A stretch of 64,000 nt of DNA from Paenisporosarcina quisquiliarum_A (GCF_043641925.1 NZ_JBHZRU010000004.1:124001-188000), one strand, 5' to 3'. Shown: positions 1-8,468, numbered from the stretch's first letter. The notes: generated by a model from the sequence alone, not told the origin. Program-made: numbers and translations.

Positions 1-2
1 TA

Positions 3-395
3 TGTACAGGTAATTCATGTCGTTCACAAATGGCGGAAGCCTTTGGTCATAAACATTTGAGTGATCAATTTGATGTTTATTCAGCTGGAATTGAAGCGCA
101 TGGCCTAAATCCAAATGCGATTAAAGCAATGGATGAAGTGGAAATCGATATTCGCAATCAAACATCAGATACGATTGATACTGAGTTATTAAACCGTGCA
201 GACTATGTCGTAACGTTATGCGGGGATGCGAATGACAAATGTCCGATTACACCTCCACATGTGACAAGATGGCATTGGGGATTTGACGACCCTGCTCGCG
301 CAGAGGGTACGGAAGAAGAAAAGTGGGCTGTGTTCCAACGAGTTCGTGACGAAATCAGTGAACGCATCGAAGAGTTCGGAAAAACTGGTAAATAA
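3..395 (+). CDS. arsC: Arsenate reductase, thioredoxin-coupled type (5' truncated)
   Basis: Reduces arsenate to arsenite through a three-cysteine relay, with thioredoxin as reductant; cytoplasmic. The window starts inside the gene. The frame is open from base 3 and begins with the P-loop CTGNSCRSQMAEAF (Cys-X5-Arg, the nucleophilic cysteine). The other two relay cysteines lie in VVTLCGDANDKCP, so the catalytic set is complete and only about nine N-terminal residues are missing. An in-frame ATG at 30 lies after the P-loop and cannot be the true start. An arsenic operon probably extends upstream of the window. A hairpin follows the stop directly. Confidence 0.93.
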   Translation, partial: CTGNSCRSQMAEAFGHKHLSDQFDVYSAGIEAHGLNPNAIKAMDEVEIDIRNQTSDTIDTELLNRADYVVTLCGDANDKCPITPPHVTRWHWGFDDPARAEGTEEEKWAVFQRVRDEISERIEEFGKTGK

Positions 396-437
396 GAAAA
401 AGCGGCATGGCGGAGAAAATTCCACCATGTCGCTTTT
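396..437. terminator. Bidirectional intrinsic terminator between arsC and the convergent GNAT gene
   Basis: Arms AAGCGGCATGG and CCATGTCGCTT form a stem with A-rich and T-rich flanks, so it can serve both converging genes. It overlaps the last codon of the minus-strand gene. Confidence 0.75.
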
Positions 438-1233
438 AAATAATTTTACCCATATAAAGTTCGTTAACAAATTGATCATCAATTTTTAAAGAATGAGGAC
501 GAGTTCCTTCTATGTTATAGCCCATTTTTTTATATAAGGCTATTGCACGCTCGTTGTTTTCAACAACAGTTAGTTCAATCCGTTGAATCTCGACTTCGTG
601 AGCAAAACTTTCGGCTTTTTTCATGAGGGATGTACCCACATTCTTCCCGTAGTAAGCTGACAATACACCAATTACGAGTGAAGCTCGATGTTTTGAGCGA
701 GGAGCAGTTCCGCCGTTTAGGACAACAAACCCAGCGAACTCCCCATTTAAAATTGCGACAAACATGCCGGAATTTAGAGACCTTTTCCATTCTCCAATTC
801 GTTTTCGAATCCCTTGAACGGTCATTTTTCGTTCATCTTTACCGAACATCATAAAATCCGATTCAGCATCAATTGCTGAATGAAGATTGATAATGGATCG
901 AGCGTCTTCAAGATCCGCTGGACGAATGATCAAAATTTCTTCGGTTTTATTTCCGGAGTGGACTTCAAATAAAGAGTCTGATGTTTTAGCGAACGTAACT
1001 GAACGTCCTAACTCAATCTCTTTTACATGATAGTCTGACTCAGTCCATGCTTGAAAATGTAAGGCAGGTGGTTTTGTTTTCTTCCACCAGCTACTATTTA
1101 AATAGGCCGCATTTGGTAATTGTTGTCCGATAATATTTTCCATGGCTGTATATGTGAGTGTCAGTTCATTAATTGTCGATTCTGCAAAAAACGTAGCTAA
1201 AGGAATATACTTTTTTTCCATTTTTTTAGACAT
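436..1233 (-). CDS. DUF7662-like domain fused to GNAT acetyltransferase
   Basis: A 265-residue protein with two parts. Residues about 8-85 (YIPLATFF, then IIGQQLPNAAYLNSSWW) resemble the small DUF7662-type domain with its conserved LP and WW motifs, whose function is unknown. Residues about 100-265 are a GNAT fold with the acetyl-CoA loop in LSAYYGKNVGTSLMKKA and the C-terminal NERAIALYKKMGYNIEGT motif. It probably transfers an acetyl group from acetyl-CoA to an unknown amine. The gene stands alone, convergent with arsC, with ATG at 1233. The N-terminal assignment is from memory of the motif and is less certain than the GNAT call. Confidence 0.8.
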   Translation of the reverse strand: MSKKMEKKYIPLATFFAESTINELTLTYTAMENIIGQQLPNAAYLNSSWWKKTKPPALHFQAWTESDYHVKEIELGRSVTFAKTSDSLFEVHSGNKTEEILIIRPADLEDARSIINLHSAIDAESDFMMFGKDERKMTVQGIRKRIGEWKRSLNSGMFVAILNGEFAGFVVLNGGTAPRSKHRASLVIGVLSAYYGKNVGTSLMKKAESFAHEVEIQRIELTVVENNERAIALYKKMGYNIEGTRPHSLKIDDQFVNELYMGKII

Positions 1234-1474
1234 ATTAAACCTTCTTTCTAAATTGATGTGAGTGACATCAACGGTATTATTTTACCATATATATATAACT
1301 AATACACTACTTTATGCTCATTTATTTTTGGGACTGGTAAATTATTTCCTGTAAATGATATGATACACTTTAAAATAGGCAATGTGAACTTAATATTCCA
1401 AATATTATGTAATTTAAGAAAAATAATTACTGGAAAAAACTAAGACGAAAGTCACGTGAAGGGAATTTGGAAAT

Positions 1475-2266
1475 ATGATTAGAAAATTAGTAGAGCAAGA
1501 TCGTACATTAACAATGAGCTTTGTATCAGCAAAACCAGCTGAGAATTTATTCATTATCGGTGATATCGAAGGTTACGGATTTCACTCTGATATTCAAACA
1601 CTATGGGGAGATTTTTCCGAATCTGGGGAACTGCGAGCAGTTTTATTAAAGTATGATCAGAACTTTATTTTGTATGCCCCTGCAACCTTTGATCACGAGG
1701 GAGTTGCCTCAGTTATTAATCAAGATTCAAACTTTACATATTTATCAGGAATCGAAGAAATGGTGAATAAAATCACTCCATATATAAAGCGAGAACCAAA
1801 AAAACCACGTGTCATGTATTACGCTAAGTGTGAAACAGCCGACCATTTGCCTGAAATTCCAGCTGACATGTTAATTGAAAAAGCTGTGCCAGAAGATGCA
1901 GGAGCTATTATTGCTCAAATGAAGGCAATTCCAGAATTTGCTGAAGGGAATTATAGTGTTGAACATAAGAGATCTAGCTTAGAAAAAGGATTTGGTCATG
2001 CATACTTTATTAAAGAAGACGATGTCATTGTTAGCTCTGCTTCTAGTACAGCTGAAAACAGTCAATCAGCGATGATTGTTGGCGTAGGTACATTAGAAAG
2101 TCATCAAAATAGAGGGTTAGCTTCATACTGTATGTCGAAGCTTTGCAGGGAACTTTTAGCGGAAGGGAAAATGTTGTGTCTGTTTTATGACAACCCCGCT
2201 GCGGGCTCTATTTACAAGCGTATTGGCTTTGTTGACATCGGAAAATGGAGCATGTGGACATATTAA
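1475..2266 (+). CDS. GNAT family N-acetyltransferase, two-lobed
   Basis: A 263-residue protein. The N-terminal 110 residues form a degenerate GNAT-like lobe. The C-terminal half (from about 130) carries a recognisable GNAT core: MIVGVGTLESHQNRGLASY is the acetyl-CoA binding strand and loop, and NPAAGSIYKRIGF is the terminal motif. This layout matches predicted acetyltransferases with an FR47-like C-terminal domain. The substrate is unknown. It has its own upstream region of about 240 bp with an AT-rich promoter area and a GAAGGGA ribosome site before ATG 1475. The downstream hydrolase starts 78 bp later and may be co-transcribed. Confidence 0.8.
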   Translation: MIRKLVEQDRTLTMSFVSAKPAENLFIIGDIEGYGFHSDIQTLWGDFSESGELRAVLLKYDQNFILYAPATFDHEGVASVINQDSNFTYLSGIEEMVNKITPYIKREPKKPRVMYYAKCETADHLPEIPADMLIEKAVPEDAGAIIAQMKAIPEFAEGNYSVEHKRSSLEKGFGHAYFIKEDDVIVSSASSTAENSQSAMIVGVGTLESHQNRGLASYCMSKLCRELLAEGKMLCLFYDNPAAGSIYKRIGFVDIGKWSMWTY

Positions 2267-2343
2267 TCTGATCGAAACTGTTGAACCCTCTACGTATCCG
2301 TTGTTTAATAGAAGAAAGAGATTGATAGAGGAGTTTGAGGATA

Positions 2344-3138
2344 GTGCTTCACTACAAAACATATATCACATCAGAATCAGCCCCTTGGGTTTCTTTCGTT
2401 CACGGAGCAGGAGGAAGTTCATCTATTTGGTACAAACAAATACGTGAATTTAGAAAAGACCATAATGTCTTATTAATCGATCTAAGAGGTCACGGTAAAT
2501 CTGCTCGTGGTCGTTGGAAAAAAGGCGACTCATTTGCGCATATTGCAGATGAAGTTAAAGATGTATTGAATGAACTAAATTTAGAACAAACACACGTAAT
2601 TGGTATGTCCCTAGGAACAATTGTTGCGCAAACAATGGCAGAACGTTTTCCAGAAAGAATTTCTTCCTTAATATTAGGTGGAGCAATTATTCGACTGGAT
2701 ATCCGTACAAAAGTACTTTTATGGACAGGGCGTATGACAAAGCGTTTTATTCCCTATATGTTGCTATACAAATTGTTCGCTTGGATTATCATGCCGAAGA
2801 AACGTCATGAAGAATCTCGCATGGTTTTTGTGAATCAAGCGAAGAAAATGTGTCAAAAAGAGTTTATTAAATGGTTTTCATTAACTAAGTTAATAAATCC
2901 ATATTTATCTCGACTACAAATGAAAACAAATTCTATCCCCACCTTATTTTTAATGGGGGAAGAAGACTACTTATTTATGCCACCTGTGGAAGAATTGGTA
3001 CGTCGAAATGAAGAATTTAAATTAATTAAAATTAAAGATTCAGGTCATGTATGTAACATCGATCAGCCGGACATGTTTAATGAGCTGTCGATTGATTTTA
3101 TTTCCATGATTCAAAACAAGAAAGCTATCGCCATTTAA
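2344..3138 (+). CDS. Alpha/beta-hydrolase fold protein
   Basis: Serine hydrolase of about 264 residues; substrate unknown. The oxyanion region is VSFVHGAGGSSSIW near the N terminus, the nucleophile elbow is GMSLGT, a candidate catalytic acid lies in LFLMGEEDYLF, and the catalytic histidine in IKDSGHVCNID. The start was chosen as GTG 2344 because AGAGGAG (2327-2333) sits 10 bp upstream. The in-frame TTG at 2335 is only one base from that site. The stop codon lies inside a terminator stem. Confidence 0.85.
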   Translation: MLHYKTYITSESAPWVSFVHGAGGSSSIWYKQIREFRKDHNVLLIDLRGHGKSARGRWKKGDSFAHIADEVKDVLNELNLEQTHVIGMSLGTIVAQTMAERFPERISSLILGGAIIRLDIRTKVLLWTGRMTKRFIPYMLLYKLFAWIIMPKKRHEESRMVFVNQAKKMCQKEFIKWFSLTKLINPYLSRLQMKTNSIPTLFLMGEEDYLFMPPVEELVRRNEEFKLIKIKDSGHVCNIDQPDMFNELSIDFISMIQNKKAIAI

Positions 3139-3155
3139 GGTGATAGCTTTTTTTC
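3121..3155 (+). terminator. Intrinsic terminator overlapping the hydrolase stop codon
   Basis: AAAGCTATCGCC pairs with GGTGATAGCTTT around ATTTAA and is followed by a T-run. The stem encodes the last residues and the TAA stop lies in the loop. Confidence 0.85.
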
Positions 3156-3232
3156 AATAAATGTAGACAAAAGAGTTACAGTTTGTATAAATACCTTGAA
3201 AATTCGACTTTTGAACGTGATTAAAAAATGTT

Positions 3233-3397
3233 GGTTGGCTATTTCTTTCGCTATCCGCGGACGAAACGCTAGCCTCCTCGGCTGTTAAAAACCTACACTC
3301 CTGCGGTTACTCGTCGCAAACGAATTGTGCACAATTCTTTGCCTGTGGGGTCTAGCGTATTTCGTTTTTCAGCAGGAGTCTTCAGAAATAGCCAACC
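3233..3397 (+). repeat. Palindromic intergenic repeat, family A, copy 1
   Basis: A 165-bp element bounded by a perfect 14-bp terminal inverted repeat, GGTTGGCTATTTCT and AGAAATAGCCAACC. Inside are CCGCGG, TCCTGCGGTTACTCGTCGC and a nearly perfect palindrome around GAATTGTGCACAATTC. It closely matches copies at 14001-14171 and, reversed and shortened, at 50405-50492. It has no coding content. It resembles the REP/MITE-like repeats scattered through Bacillales genomes. Confidence 0.8.
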
Positions 3398-3518
3398 GTA
3401 TTCCTAGTGAACAGTTTGCATAATTATGATTACAGTTTATAAGACATGCAGAAGAAATTCCCTAAGGAGCAGGCATAAAAATTAAAAGTTATTCTCTTAA
3501 ATATAAATGTATTTTATT

Positions 3519-3645
3519 CCGGTTGCTAGGAATGGAGACGGCGACTCCGTGGGGAATAGCGTGAGCTTTAGACCCTGGACTGAGCTCGCGAGGGAAGCGG
3601 CTAAAGCCATGCCCCCCGGAAAGCGACCGTTGCAATGGAAAGCAA
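3519..3645 (+). repeat. Palindromic intergenic repeat, family B, copy 1
   Basis: The GC-rich block contains GGCGACTCCGTGGGGAATAG, GACCCTGGACTGAGCTCGCG and CCCCCGGAAAGCGACCG. Its ends can pair (GGTTGCTAGGAATGG against CCGTTGCAATGGAAAGCAA). The reverse complement recurs at 50149-50270, with diverged copies at 30249, 41985 and 42913. It lies 121 bp after a family A copy. Short open frames across it are by-products of the repeat. Confidence 0.8.
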
Positions 3646-3671
3646 TACTGTTTATTTGTCCACAGTCTCGA

Positions 3672-3710
3672 AATAGCAAGCACCACATTGAGTGCTTGCT
3701 ATTCTTTTTT
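3672..3710. terminator. Hairpin downstream of hmp
   Basis: AATAGCAAGCAC and GTGCTTGCTATT form a perfect 12-bp stem with an 8-base loop. The T-run is on the plus side (CTTTTTT), but the stem sits just past the hmp stop on the minus strand. Confidence 0.65.
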
Positions 3711-3714
3711 AAAT

Positions 3715-4899
3715 TTAAACTGTTACAGGTTCAAGTGAAACAGCAGGACCGAAGAACTCAAAATGAACGCGATCTGCTGCAAAGCCTAATTCATAAAGAG
3801 TGTTAATCATTGCTTTCATAAATGGTACAGGTCCACACACGTAGATATCACTAGTTGGAAGTACGTTCTCTGCTAATAACTCTTTAGTCAGCATTCGATT
3901 TTCATCAGAATATAGAGTTAAGATGGTTGTGTCTTCCATAGTGGACAATAACGTACGAACATCTTCGTCAAATGCGTGCAAGGCTTTATTTCGTGCGCCA
4001 TGTAAAAAGGCTACAGGTCGAGTTGGTGTCGTTTTAGAAATGGTTTCTAACATACTCATCATTGGAGTAACGCCTACACCACCGCTAATTAATGTAACCG
4101 GACGAGTACTCTCGACATCTAAGAAGAAATCCCCTGCAGGTGCAGTTACTTCAATCGAATCACCAACTTGAATGGCTTCGTGGAGATAGACTGAAACCTT
4201 CCCATTTGGATTCATTTCATTTTCTTTTTTCACAGAAATTCGATACGTGTCTTGGCCAGGTGATTGTGACAAGCTATATTGGCGATTAAATAGATACGTT
4301 TCACCAGGAATGCTAAGACGAATCGTAATGTATTGACCTGGTTTAAAGCTTGGAAGGCCAGCTCCATCTGCTGGTTTCAAATAAAATGATGTGATGACAT
4401 CTGATTCTTCGACTTTATTAACAATCGTAAAGTCTTTAAATCCATCCCATCCATTTGTTTGAGTTGCCGCATCATTGTACATGTCTTTTTCTACTTGGAT
4501 AAATACATCTGCAATTACGCCATATGCTTCTCCCCAAGCTTGAATAATGTCATCCGTTGCATCATCGCCTAGAACTTCTTTAATAGCTCCAAGTAAATGT
4601 TCTCCAACGATTGGATAATGCTCAGCTTTTATAGCTAAAGAGCGATGTTTATGCGCTATTTGTTTTACTACAGGTAAAATGGCGCCTAAATTATCGATAT
4701 GTTGAGCTGCAGCATATACGGTGTTAGCAAGAGCCGCTTGTTGGCGACCTTGTTTTTGATTAGCATGATTAAAAATATTCAATAGCTCTGGATGAGCTGA
4801 AAATAAATTCTTATAGAAAACCGTTGTGATTTCAGTTCCGTGGGTCGCTAGGACAGGTGCAGTAGATTTGACGATTTTGATTGTTTGAGAAGATAACAT
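3715..4899 (-). CDS. hmp: Flavohaemoprotein, nitric oxide dioxygenase
   Basis: Oxidises NO to nitrate with O2 and NAD(P)H in the cytoplasm. The 394-residue length is normal for the family. Residues 1-140 are the globin domain (TTVFYKNLFSAHPELLNIF, then IAHKHRSLAIKAEHY with the proximal histidine). Residues about 150-255 form the FAD domain with RQYSLSQSP. The NAD domain follows, with LISGGVGVTPMMSML and IYVCGPVPFMKAM. It is divergent from an nsrR homologue across 154 bp that holds an NsrR-like site, so NO induction is expected. Confidence 0.97.
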   Translation of the reverse strand: MLSSQTIKIVKSTAPVLATHGTEITTVFYKNLFSAHPELLNIFNHANQKQGRQQAALANTVYAAAQHIDNLGAILPVVKQIAHKHRSLAIKAEHYPIVGEHLLGAIKEVLGDDATDDIIQAWGEAYGVIADVFIQVEKDMYNDAATQTNGWDGFKDFTIVNKVEESDVITSFYLKPADGAGLPSFKPGQYITIRLSIPGETYLFNRQYSLSQSPGQDTYRISVKKENEMNPNGKVSVYLHEAIQVGDSIEVTAPAGDFFLDVESTRPVTLISGGVGVTPMMSMLETISKTTPTRPVAFLHGARNKALHAFDEDVRTLLSTMEDTTILTLYSDENRMLTKELLAENVLPTSDIYVCGPVPFMKAMINTLYELGFAADRVHFEFFGPAVSLEPVTV

Positions 4900-4956
4900 T
4901 TGTTTTTCCTACCCTTCATCATTTGATAGCTTTACCTTACGCCTGAGAAAATTTTA

Positions 4957-4980
4957 AAGCAATATATAAAATACATCTTT
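4957..4980. promoter_or_regulatory. Candidate NsrR binding site between hmp and nsrR
   Basis: On the minus strand AAAGATGTATTTT matches the known NsrR half-site (AAGATGYATTT). The opposite half on the plus strand, AAAGCAATATATA, matches weakly (8 of 13). The site overlaps the likely hmp promoter. Confidence 0.6.
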
Positions 4981-4999
4981 AATATTTTAGACACATTTC

Positions 5000-5028
5000 T
5001 TTCACGGAAAAGACATACTCGGTATAAT
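5000..5028 (+). promoter_or_regulatory. Putative nsrR promoter
   Basis: A clear -10 TATAAT lies at 5023-5028, with a weak -35 TTTCAC 17 bp upstream. It is followed by GGATGGAGAAAG and the nsrR start at 5054. Confidence 0.5.
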
Positions 5029-5053
5029 GAGGATGGAGAAAGTGCGGTGAAAT

Positions 5054-5491
5054 ATGCGATTAACTATGTACACTGATTTTTCACTTCGCGTATTAATGTA
5101 CGTTGGGTCAAAAGAAAGATCACAGTTGTCAACGATACAAGAAATTTCAACAGCTTATGGAATATCGAAAAATCATTTAATGAAAGTCACTTATGAATTA
5201 GGGAAACATGGCTATATTGAAACCGTTCGTGGTAGAGGTGGCGGAATCCGCCTAGCACATGATCCAATAAATATTAATGTTGGCGAAATAGTCAAGAAGA
5301 TGGAGGATGATTTCTATCTTGTTGAATGTTTTAATTGTGCATCTAATCGCTGTGTCATAACGCCAGTGTGTAAATTAAGAAATTTGTTACATCAAGCTTT
5401 AACAGCGTATTTATCAGTACTCGATGCGTATACATTACAGGATTTATTGGTCAATAAAGAAGAGCTCGGTGCCATTTTGTTTATGAAATAG
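5054..5491 (+). CDS. nsrR: Rrf2-family nitric-oxide-sensing repressor NsrR
   Basis: A 145-residue winged-helix regulator that binds a [4Fe-4S] cluster and derepresses hmp when NO damages it. The Rrf2 start (MRLTMYTDFSLRVLMYV) and wing (RGRGGGIRLA) are clear. The ligands known from B. subtilis NsrR, Asp8, Cys92, Cys100 and Cys106, occur at identical positions, with one extra Cys95. It is divergent from hmp, the classical target. No strong terminator follows before ppaC, which begins 47 bp downstream. Confidence 0.93.
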   Translation: MRLTMYTDFSLRVLMYVGSKERSQLSTIQEISTAYGISKNHLMKVTYELGKHGYIETVRGRGGGIRLAHDPININVGEIVKKMEDDFYLVECFNCASNRCVITPVCKLRNLLHQALTAYLSVLDAYTLQDLLVNKEELGAILFMK

Positions 5492-5538
5492 GTATGTTAA
5501 AATAAACAGCGATAAGTTTTAAATAATGGAGGATTCTC

Positions 5539-6468
5539 ATGAAAAAAGTATTTGTAGTAGGCCATAAAAATCCAGATACAGATTCAATTGCATCTGCACT
5601 GGTCTATGCACATTTAAAGCGTCAACTAGGAATGGATGCAGAAGCGGTGCGTTTAGGTGATGTGCAAAATGAAACATCATTTGCCCTTGAAACGTTTGGT
5701 GTTGAAGCTCCACGTTTGATTGAAAAAGCTGGAACTGAAGTTCAACAAATTATTTTAGTGGATCATAATGAAAAGCAACAAAGTGTGGATGATATAGATG
5801 AGGTACAAGTTATCGAGGTTATCGATCATCACCGAATCGCTAATTTTGAAACCGCAGATCCGTTGTATTTCCGTGCAGAACCCGTTGGTTGTACAGCAAC
5901 GATTTTGAATAAATTATATAAAGAAAATGGAGTAGATATCCCTGCTAATATGGCTGGGTTAATGCTATCTGCCATTATCTCAGATTCTTTATTATTTAAA
6001 TCGCCTACATGCACACCACAAGATATCGCAGCGGCAAAAGAACTTGAAGTAATCGCAGGCGTGAATGCTGAAGAATACGGAATGGAGATGCTGAAAGCTG
6101 GAGCGGATTTAAGCGATAAAACGCTTGAAGATTTATTAACGCTAGATGCTAAAGAGTTCGGAATGGGTGAGTACAAAGTAGAAATCGCCCAAGTAAATGC
6201 GGTTGATGTGAACGACATTATGAACCGTCAAGTTGAATTGGAAGATTTAATCTACAGAAACATTGCGGAAAAAGGACTCGATTTGTTCTTCTTCGTCGTG
6301 ACTGATATCTTAAACAACGATTCAGTTGCATTAGCATTAGGCAATCAAGCAAGCAAAGCTGAAGCAGCATTTGGTGTGCCTTTCGTTAACAACGTAGCTT
6401 TATTAAAAGGCGTTGTTTCTCGTAAGAAGCAAGTAGTACCAGTCTTAACAGAAGCTTTAAGTGAATAA
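5539..6468 (+). CDS. ppaC: Manganese-dependent inorganic pyrophosphatase, DHH family
   Basis: Hydrolyses pyrophosphate to orthophosphate in the cytoplasm, pulling biosynthetic reactions forward. At 309 residues it has the length of B. subtilis PpaC. Metal ligands are visible in VVGHKNPDTDSIASA (His9, Asp13, Asp15), in the DHN of ILVDHNE and in the DHH of EVIDHHRIANFE. The C-terminal DHHA2 part ends with GVVSRKKQVVPVL, which holds the substrate-binding Ser-Arg-Lys-Lys. GGAGG lies 9 bp before ATG, and a terminator follows immediately. Confidence 0.97.
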   Translation: MKKVFVVGHKNPDTDSIASALVYAHLKRQLGMDAEAVRLGDVQNETSFALETFGVEAPRLIEKAGTEVQQIILVDHNEKQQSVDDIDEVQVIEVIDHHRIANFETADPLYFRAEPVGCTATILNKLYKENGVDIPANMAGLMLSAIISDSLLFKSPTCTPQDIAAAKELEVIAGVNAEEYGMEMLKAGADLSDKTLEDLLTLDAKEFGMGEYKVEIAQVNAVDVNDIMNRQVELEDLIYRNIAEKGLDLFFFVVTDILNNDSVALALGNQASKAEAAFGVPFVNNVALLKGVVSRKKQVVPVLTEALSE

Positions 6469-6470
6469 AC

Positions 6471-6506
6471 AAAAGCCGGTTCTCAATTTAGAGAATCGGC
6501 TTTTTA
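6471..6506 (+). terminator. Intrinsic terminator of ppaC
   Basis: AAAGCCGGTTCTC pairs with GAGAATCGGCTTTTT around a short AT loop. Confidence 0.85.
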
Positions 6507-6546
6507 CGTATCTAGGTATCGCGGAGATATGCAGAGTGGTTGGCTC

Positions 6547-6836
6547 GCCTAGTTAACTTGGTTTGAGACACGTTTGATTGATAAAAGGCTGAATTTGATT
6601 GATAAATCGTCAGTTTGATTGATAAATTCCCATTTTGATTGATAAACCCGTCAGTTTGATTGATAAATTTTCAAAAGCAAATCAATCTTCAAAAAACCGT
6701 CTCATTAACCAAGTACACTCTGATTTGAAACACACTTATTTCAAACAGAAGCGAAGCGAAAACCAAAACCATTCAAATGGGAGCAATTTCGCTAGTCGCT
6801 TCATGTCCATTTGCTGTTGGGGAGTCTCATTAGTCT
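6547..6836 (+). repeat. TTTGATTGATAAA array element, copy C1
   Basis: Five copies of TTTGATTGATAAA start at 6572, 6593, 6613, 6633 and 6654 (steps 21, 20, 20, 21). The array sits between imperfect inverted arms ACTTGGTTTGAGAC (6555-6568) and GTCTCATTAACCAAGT (6698-6713). A conserved tail with AGAAGCGAAGCGAAAACC and CCATTCAAATGG follows. The body is closely similar to 30390-30680 and 30681-30962. The element lies between two convergent genes and I find no gene in it. Family and function were not recognised. Confidence 0.85.
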
Positions 6837-6860
6837 CGCAAAGTCATAAGCCTCGTTTTT

Positions 6861-7649
6861 TTACGTATCAAGCAAATGCCTCAAATACCGCTGTGGGTCT
6901 TTCATGAAATCTGAGGTTAACCGAACATGCTCCACTTCATCGTATGTTGTTGGGACAAGCTGATCATCTTGAATTTCAAGCAGGGTAGCTTCAGGGTATG
7001 CCATTAGGATCGGTGAGTGAGTGGAAATGATAAATTGTGCACCATTTTTAACCATGTCATGCATGATAGCCAAGAATGACAATTGTTTATTTGGAGACAA
7101 AGGTGCCTCAGGCTCATCGAGAATATACAAACCATTCGGTTTAAATCTCGCTTGGAATAAATCCAGAAAACTCTCTCCGTGCGACCTCACATCTAGGCCT
7201 TCGCCATATAAGTGACGTAGCTCAGAATACGTTCGGGCATAAGGGAGTACTTCTAGGCTGAAAGGATCTCTTCTCTTAATTTCTTCTAAAGTAATCCGCG
7301 CGCTTTCACGCATATTGGCTAATTCACGTGTGTATGTAATGAAATCAGAGGCTCGAAAGAAAAATCCATTTTTGGTTCGAACAGACCAAATCAGTTTAAG
7401 CTCCTCAGATAAATCATATGCATGAGAAAAAGAAGTGTCTTTTTCTATATACTCTCCACTAATTAAAATGCTTCCACTCGCGGCTGCGATTCCTTCAAGC
7501 AAAGTTGTTTTTCCAGAACCATTATCTCCTGCAAGGATCGTGACAGGGTTTGAAAATACGAGCGATTCGAATTGCTGAATCAAAGGAAGATTGAACGGGT
7601 AATTCGTTCTAGAAGAACGTTTCTTTCGAATAACTTCACGTAATATCAT
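6861..7649 (-). CDS. ABC-type AAA ATPase (RecF/SMC-like head)
   Basis: A single-domain ATPase of about 262 residues with no membrane segment. Walker A is ILAGDNGSGKTTLLE, the ABC signature is in SHGESFL, Walker B is LYILDEPEAPLS, and the H-loop is ISTHSPILMAYP. This pattern belongs to stand-alone AAA_21/AAA_23 predicted ATPases, not to a transporter subunit, and the function is unknown. ATG 7649 was chosen because AAAGGAG lies 10 bp upstream; a GTG at 7658 is too close. It is divergent from the DsbA-like gene and convergent with ppaC. Confidence 0.85.
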   Translation of the reverse strand: MILREVIRKKRSSRTNYPFNLPLIQQFESLVFSNPVTILAGDNGSGKTTLLEGIAAASGSILISGEYIEKDTSFSHAYDLSEELKLIWSVRTKNGFFFRASDFITYTRELANMRESARITLEEIKRRDPFSLEVLPYARTYSELRHLYGEGLDVRSHGESFLDLFQARFKPNGLYILDEPEAPLSPNKQLSFLAIMHDMVKNGAQFIISTHSPILMAYPEATLLEIQDDQLVPTTYDEVEHVRLTSDFMKDPQRYLRHLLDT

Positions 7650-7754
7650 TAAGAACACACTCCTTTATCAAAACTTTAGCATAAATCGATCTGCTAGGCA
7701 GAATGATTGCGAGCTTTTATGGAACACTCTAAAATTGATTTTGAGGTGAATGAC

Positions 7755-8462
7755 ATGAAAATAGAAGTATGGTCAGATTATGTTTGTCCATTTTGTTATA
7801 TAGGAAAACGACGACTAGAAGAAGCAATTGCGTCATCAGGACTATCAGAAAATATCGAAATTCAATTCAAAGCTTATGAATTAGATCCAAACTCTCCAGC
7901 AACTTCAGATAAATCGACATACGAAATACTTGCTGAAAAATATAATACGACACCTGAAGGGGCCAAAAAAATGACAGCCTCGGTTAGTCAACAAGCGGAG
8001 ACGGTAGGTTTAACATACGATTTCGATCAAATTAAACACGCTAACACTTTTGATGCTCATCGTTTAGCAAAGTGGGCAGAGAGTCAAGGGAAGCCTGCAG
8101 AAGTGAATGAACGTTTATTAAAAGCTCATTTCATTGAAACAAAAGAAATTGGTCGTCATGATGTGTTATTAGATGTAGTTGAAGAAATCGGTCTAGACCG
8201 TGAAAAAGCAGCTGAAGTATTAGCTTCAAATGCATTTGAAGTCGAAGTAAAGCAAGATGTTCAAGAAGGTATGTTACTTGGTGTACAAGGTGTGCCGTTT
8301 TTCGTCATAAACCGCAAATATGCTATTTCTGGAGCTCAACCAGCAGAAGCTTTTGCGGATGCATTAAAGAAAGTTGCTGAAGAAGAAGGAATATCGCCGA
8401 AACTTCAGACGCTCGGTCAAGACGATGTAGGAATCTGTAAAGATGATTCATGTGATATTTAA
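7755..8462 (+). CDS. DsbA-family oxidoreductase, FrnE-like
   Basis: A thioredoxin-fold protein of 235 residues with the DsbA helical insertion. The N-terminal VWSDYVCPFCYIGKRRLEEA carries the CPFC redox centre at residues 11-14. The cis-proline region VQGVPFFVINRKYAISGAQP and the C-terminal CKDDSCDI pair are typical of FrnE-like cytosolic disulfide isomerases. No signal peptide is seen. The start at ATG 7755 follows GAGGTGA; a longer frame from 7707 lacks a ribosome site. It probably acts in thiol homeostasis, and the azoreductase gene is next. Confidence 0.9.
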   Translation: MKIEVWSDYVCPFCYIGKRRLEEAIASSGLSENIEIQFKAYELDPNSPATSDKSTYEILAEKYNTTPEGAKKMTASVSQQAETVGLTYDFDQIKHANTFDAHRLAKWAESQGKPAEVNERLLKAHFIETKEIGRHDVLLDVVEEIGLDREKAAEVLASNAFEVEVKQDVQEGMLLGVQGVPFFVINRKYAISGAQPAEAFADALKKVAEEEGISPKLQTLGQDDVGICKDDSCDI

Positions 8463-8468
8463 TTGATG

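Noticed and set aside
2187..2447. 86-codon plus-strand frame bridging the GNAT and hydrolase genes
   Set aside because: Overlaps both real genes in another frame and lacks a ribosome site.
3489..3806. Several 60-100 codon frames on both strands over the family B repeat
   Set aside because: They follow the GC-rich repeat; the same peptides appear at 50157-50339, where the repeat recurs.
6572..6666. Possible CRISPR array in the TTTGATTGATAAA repeats (also 30416-30510, 30707-30801, 21362-21660)
   Set aside because: Motifs are 10-13 bp with spacers of 7-11 bp, far below CRISPR sizes, spacers recur between copies, and no cas genes are present.
6635..6907. 90-codon frame across repeat element C1
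   Set aside because: It runs through the repeat and into the 3' end of the opposite ATPase gene, with no ribosome site or domain.
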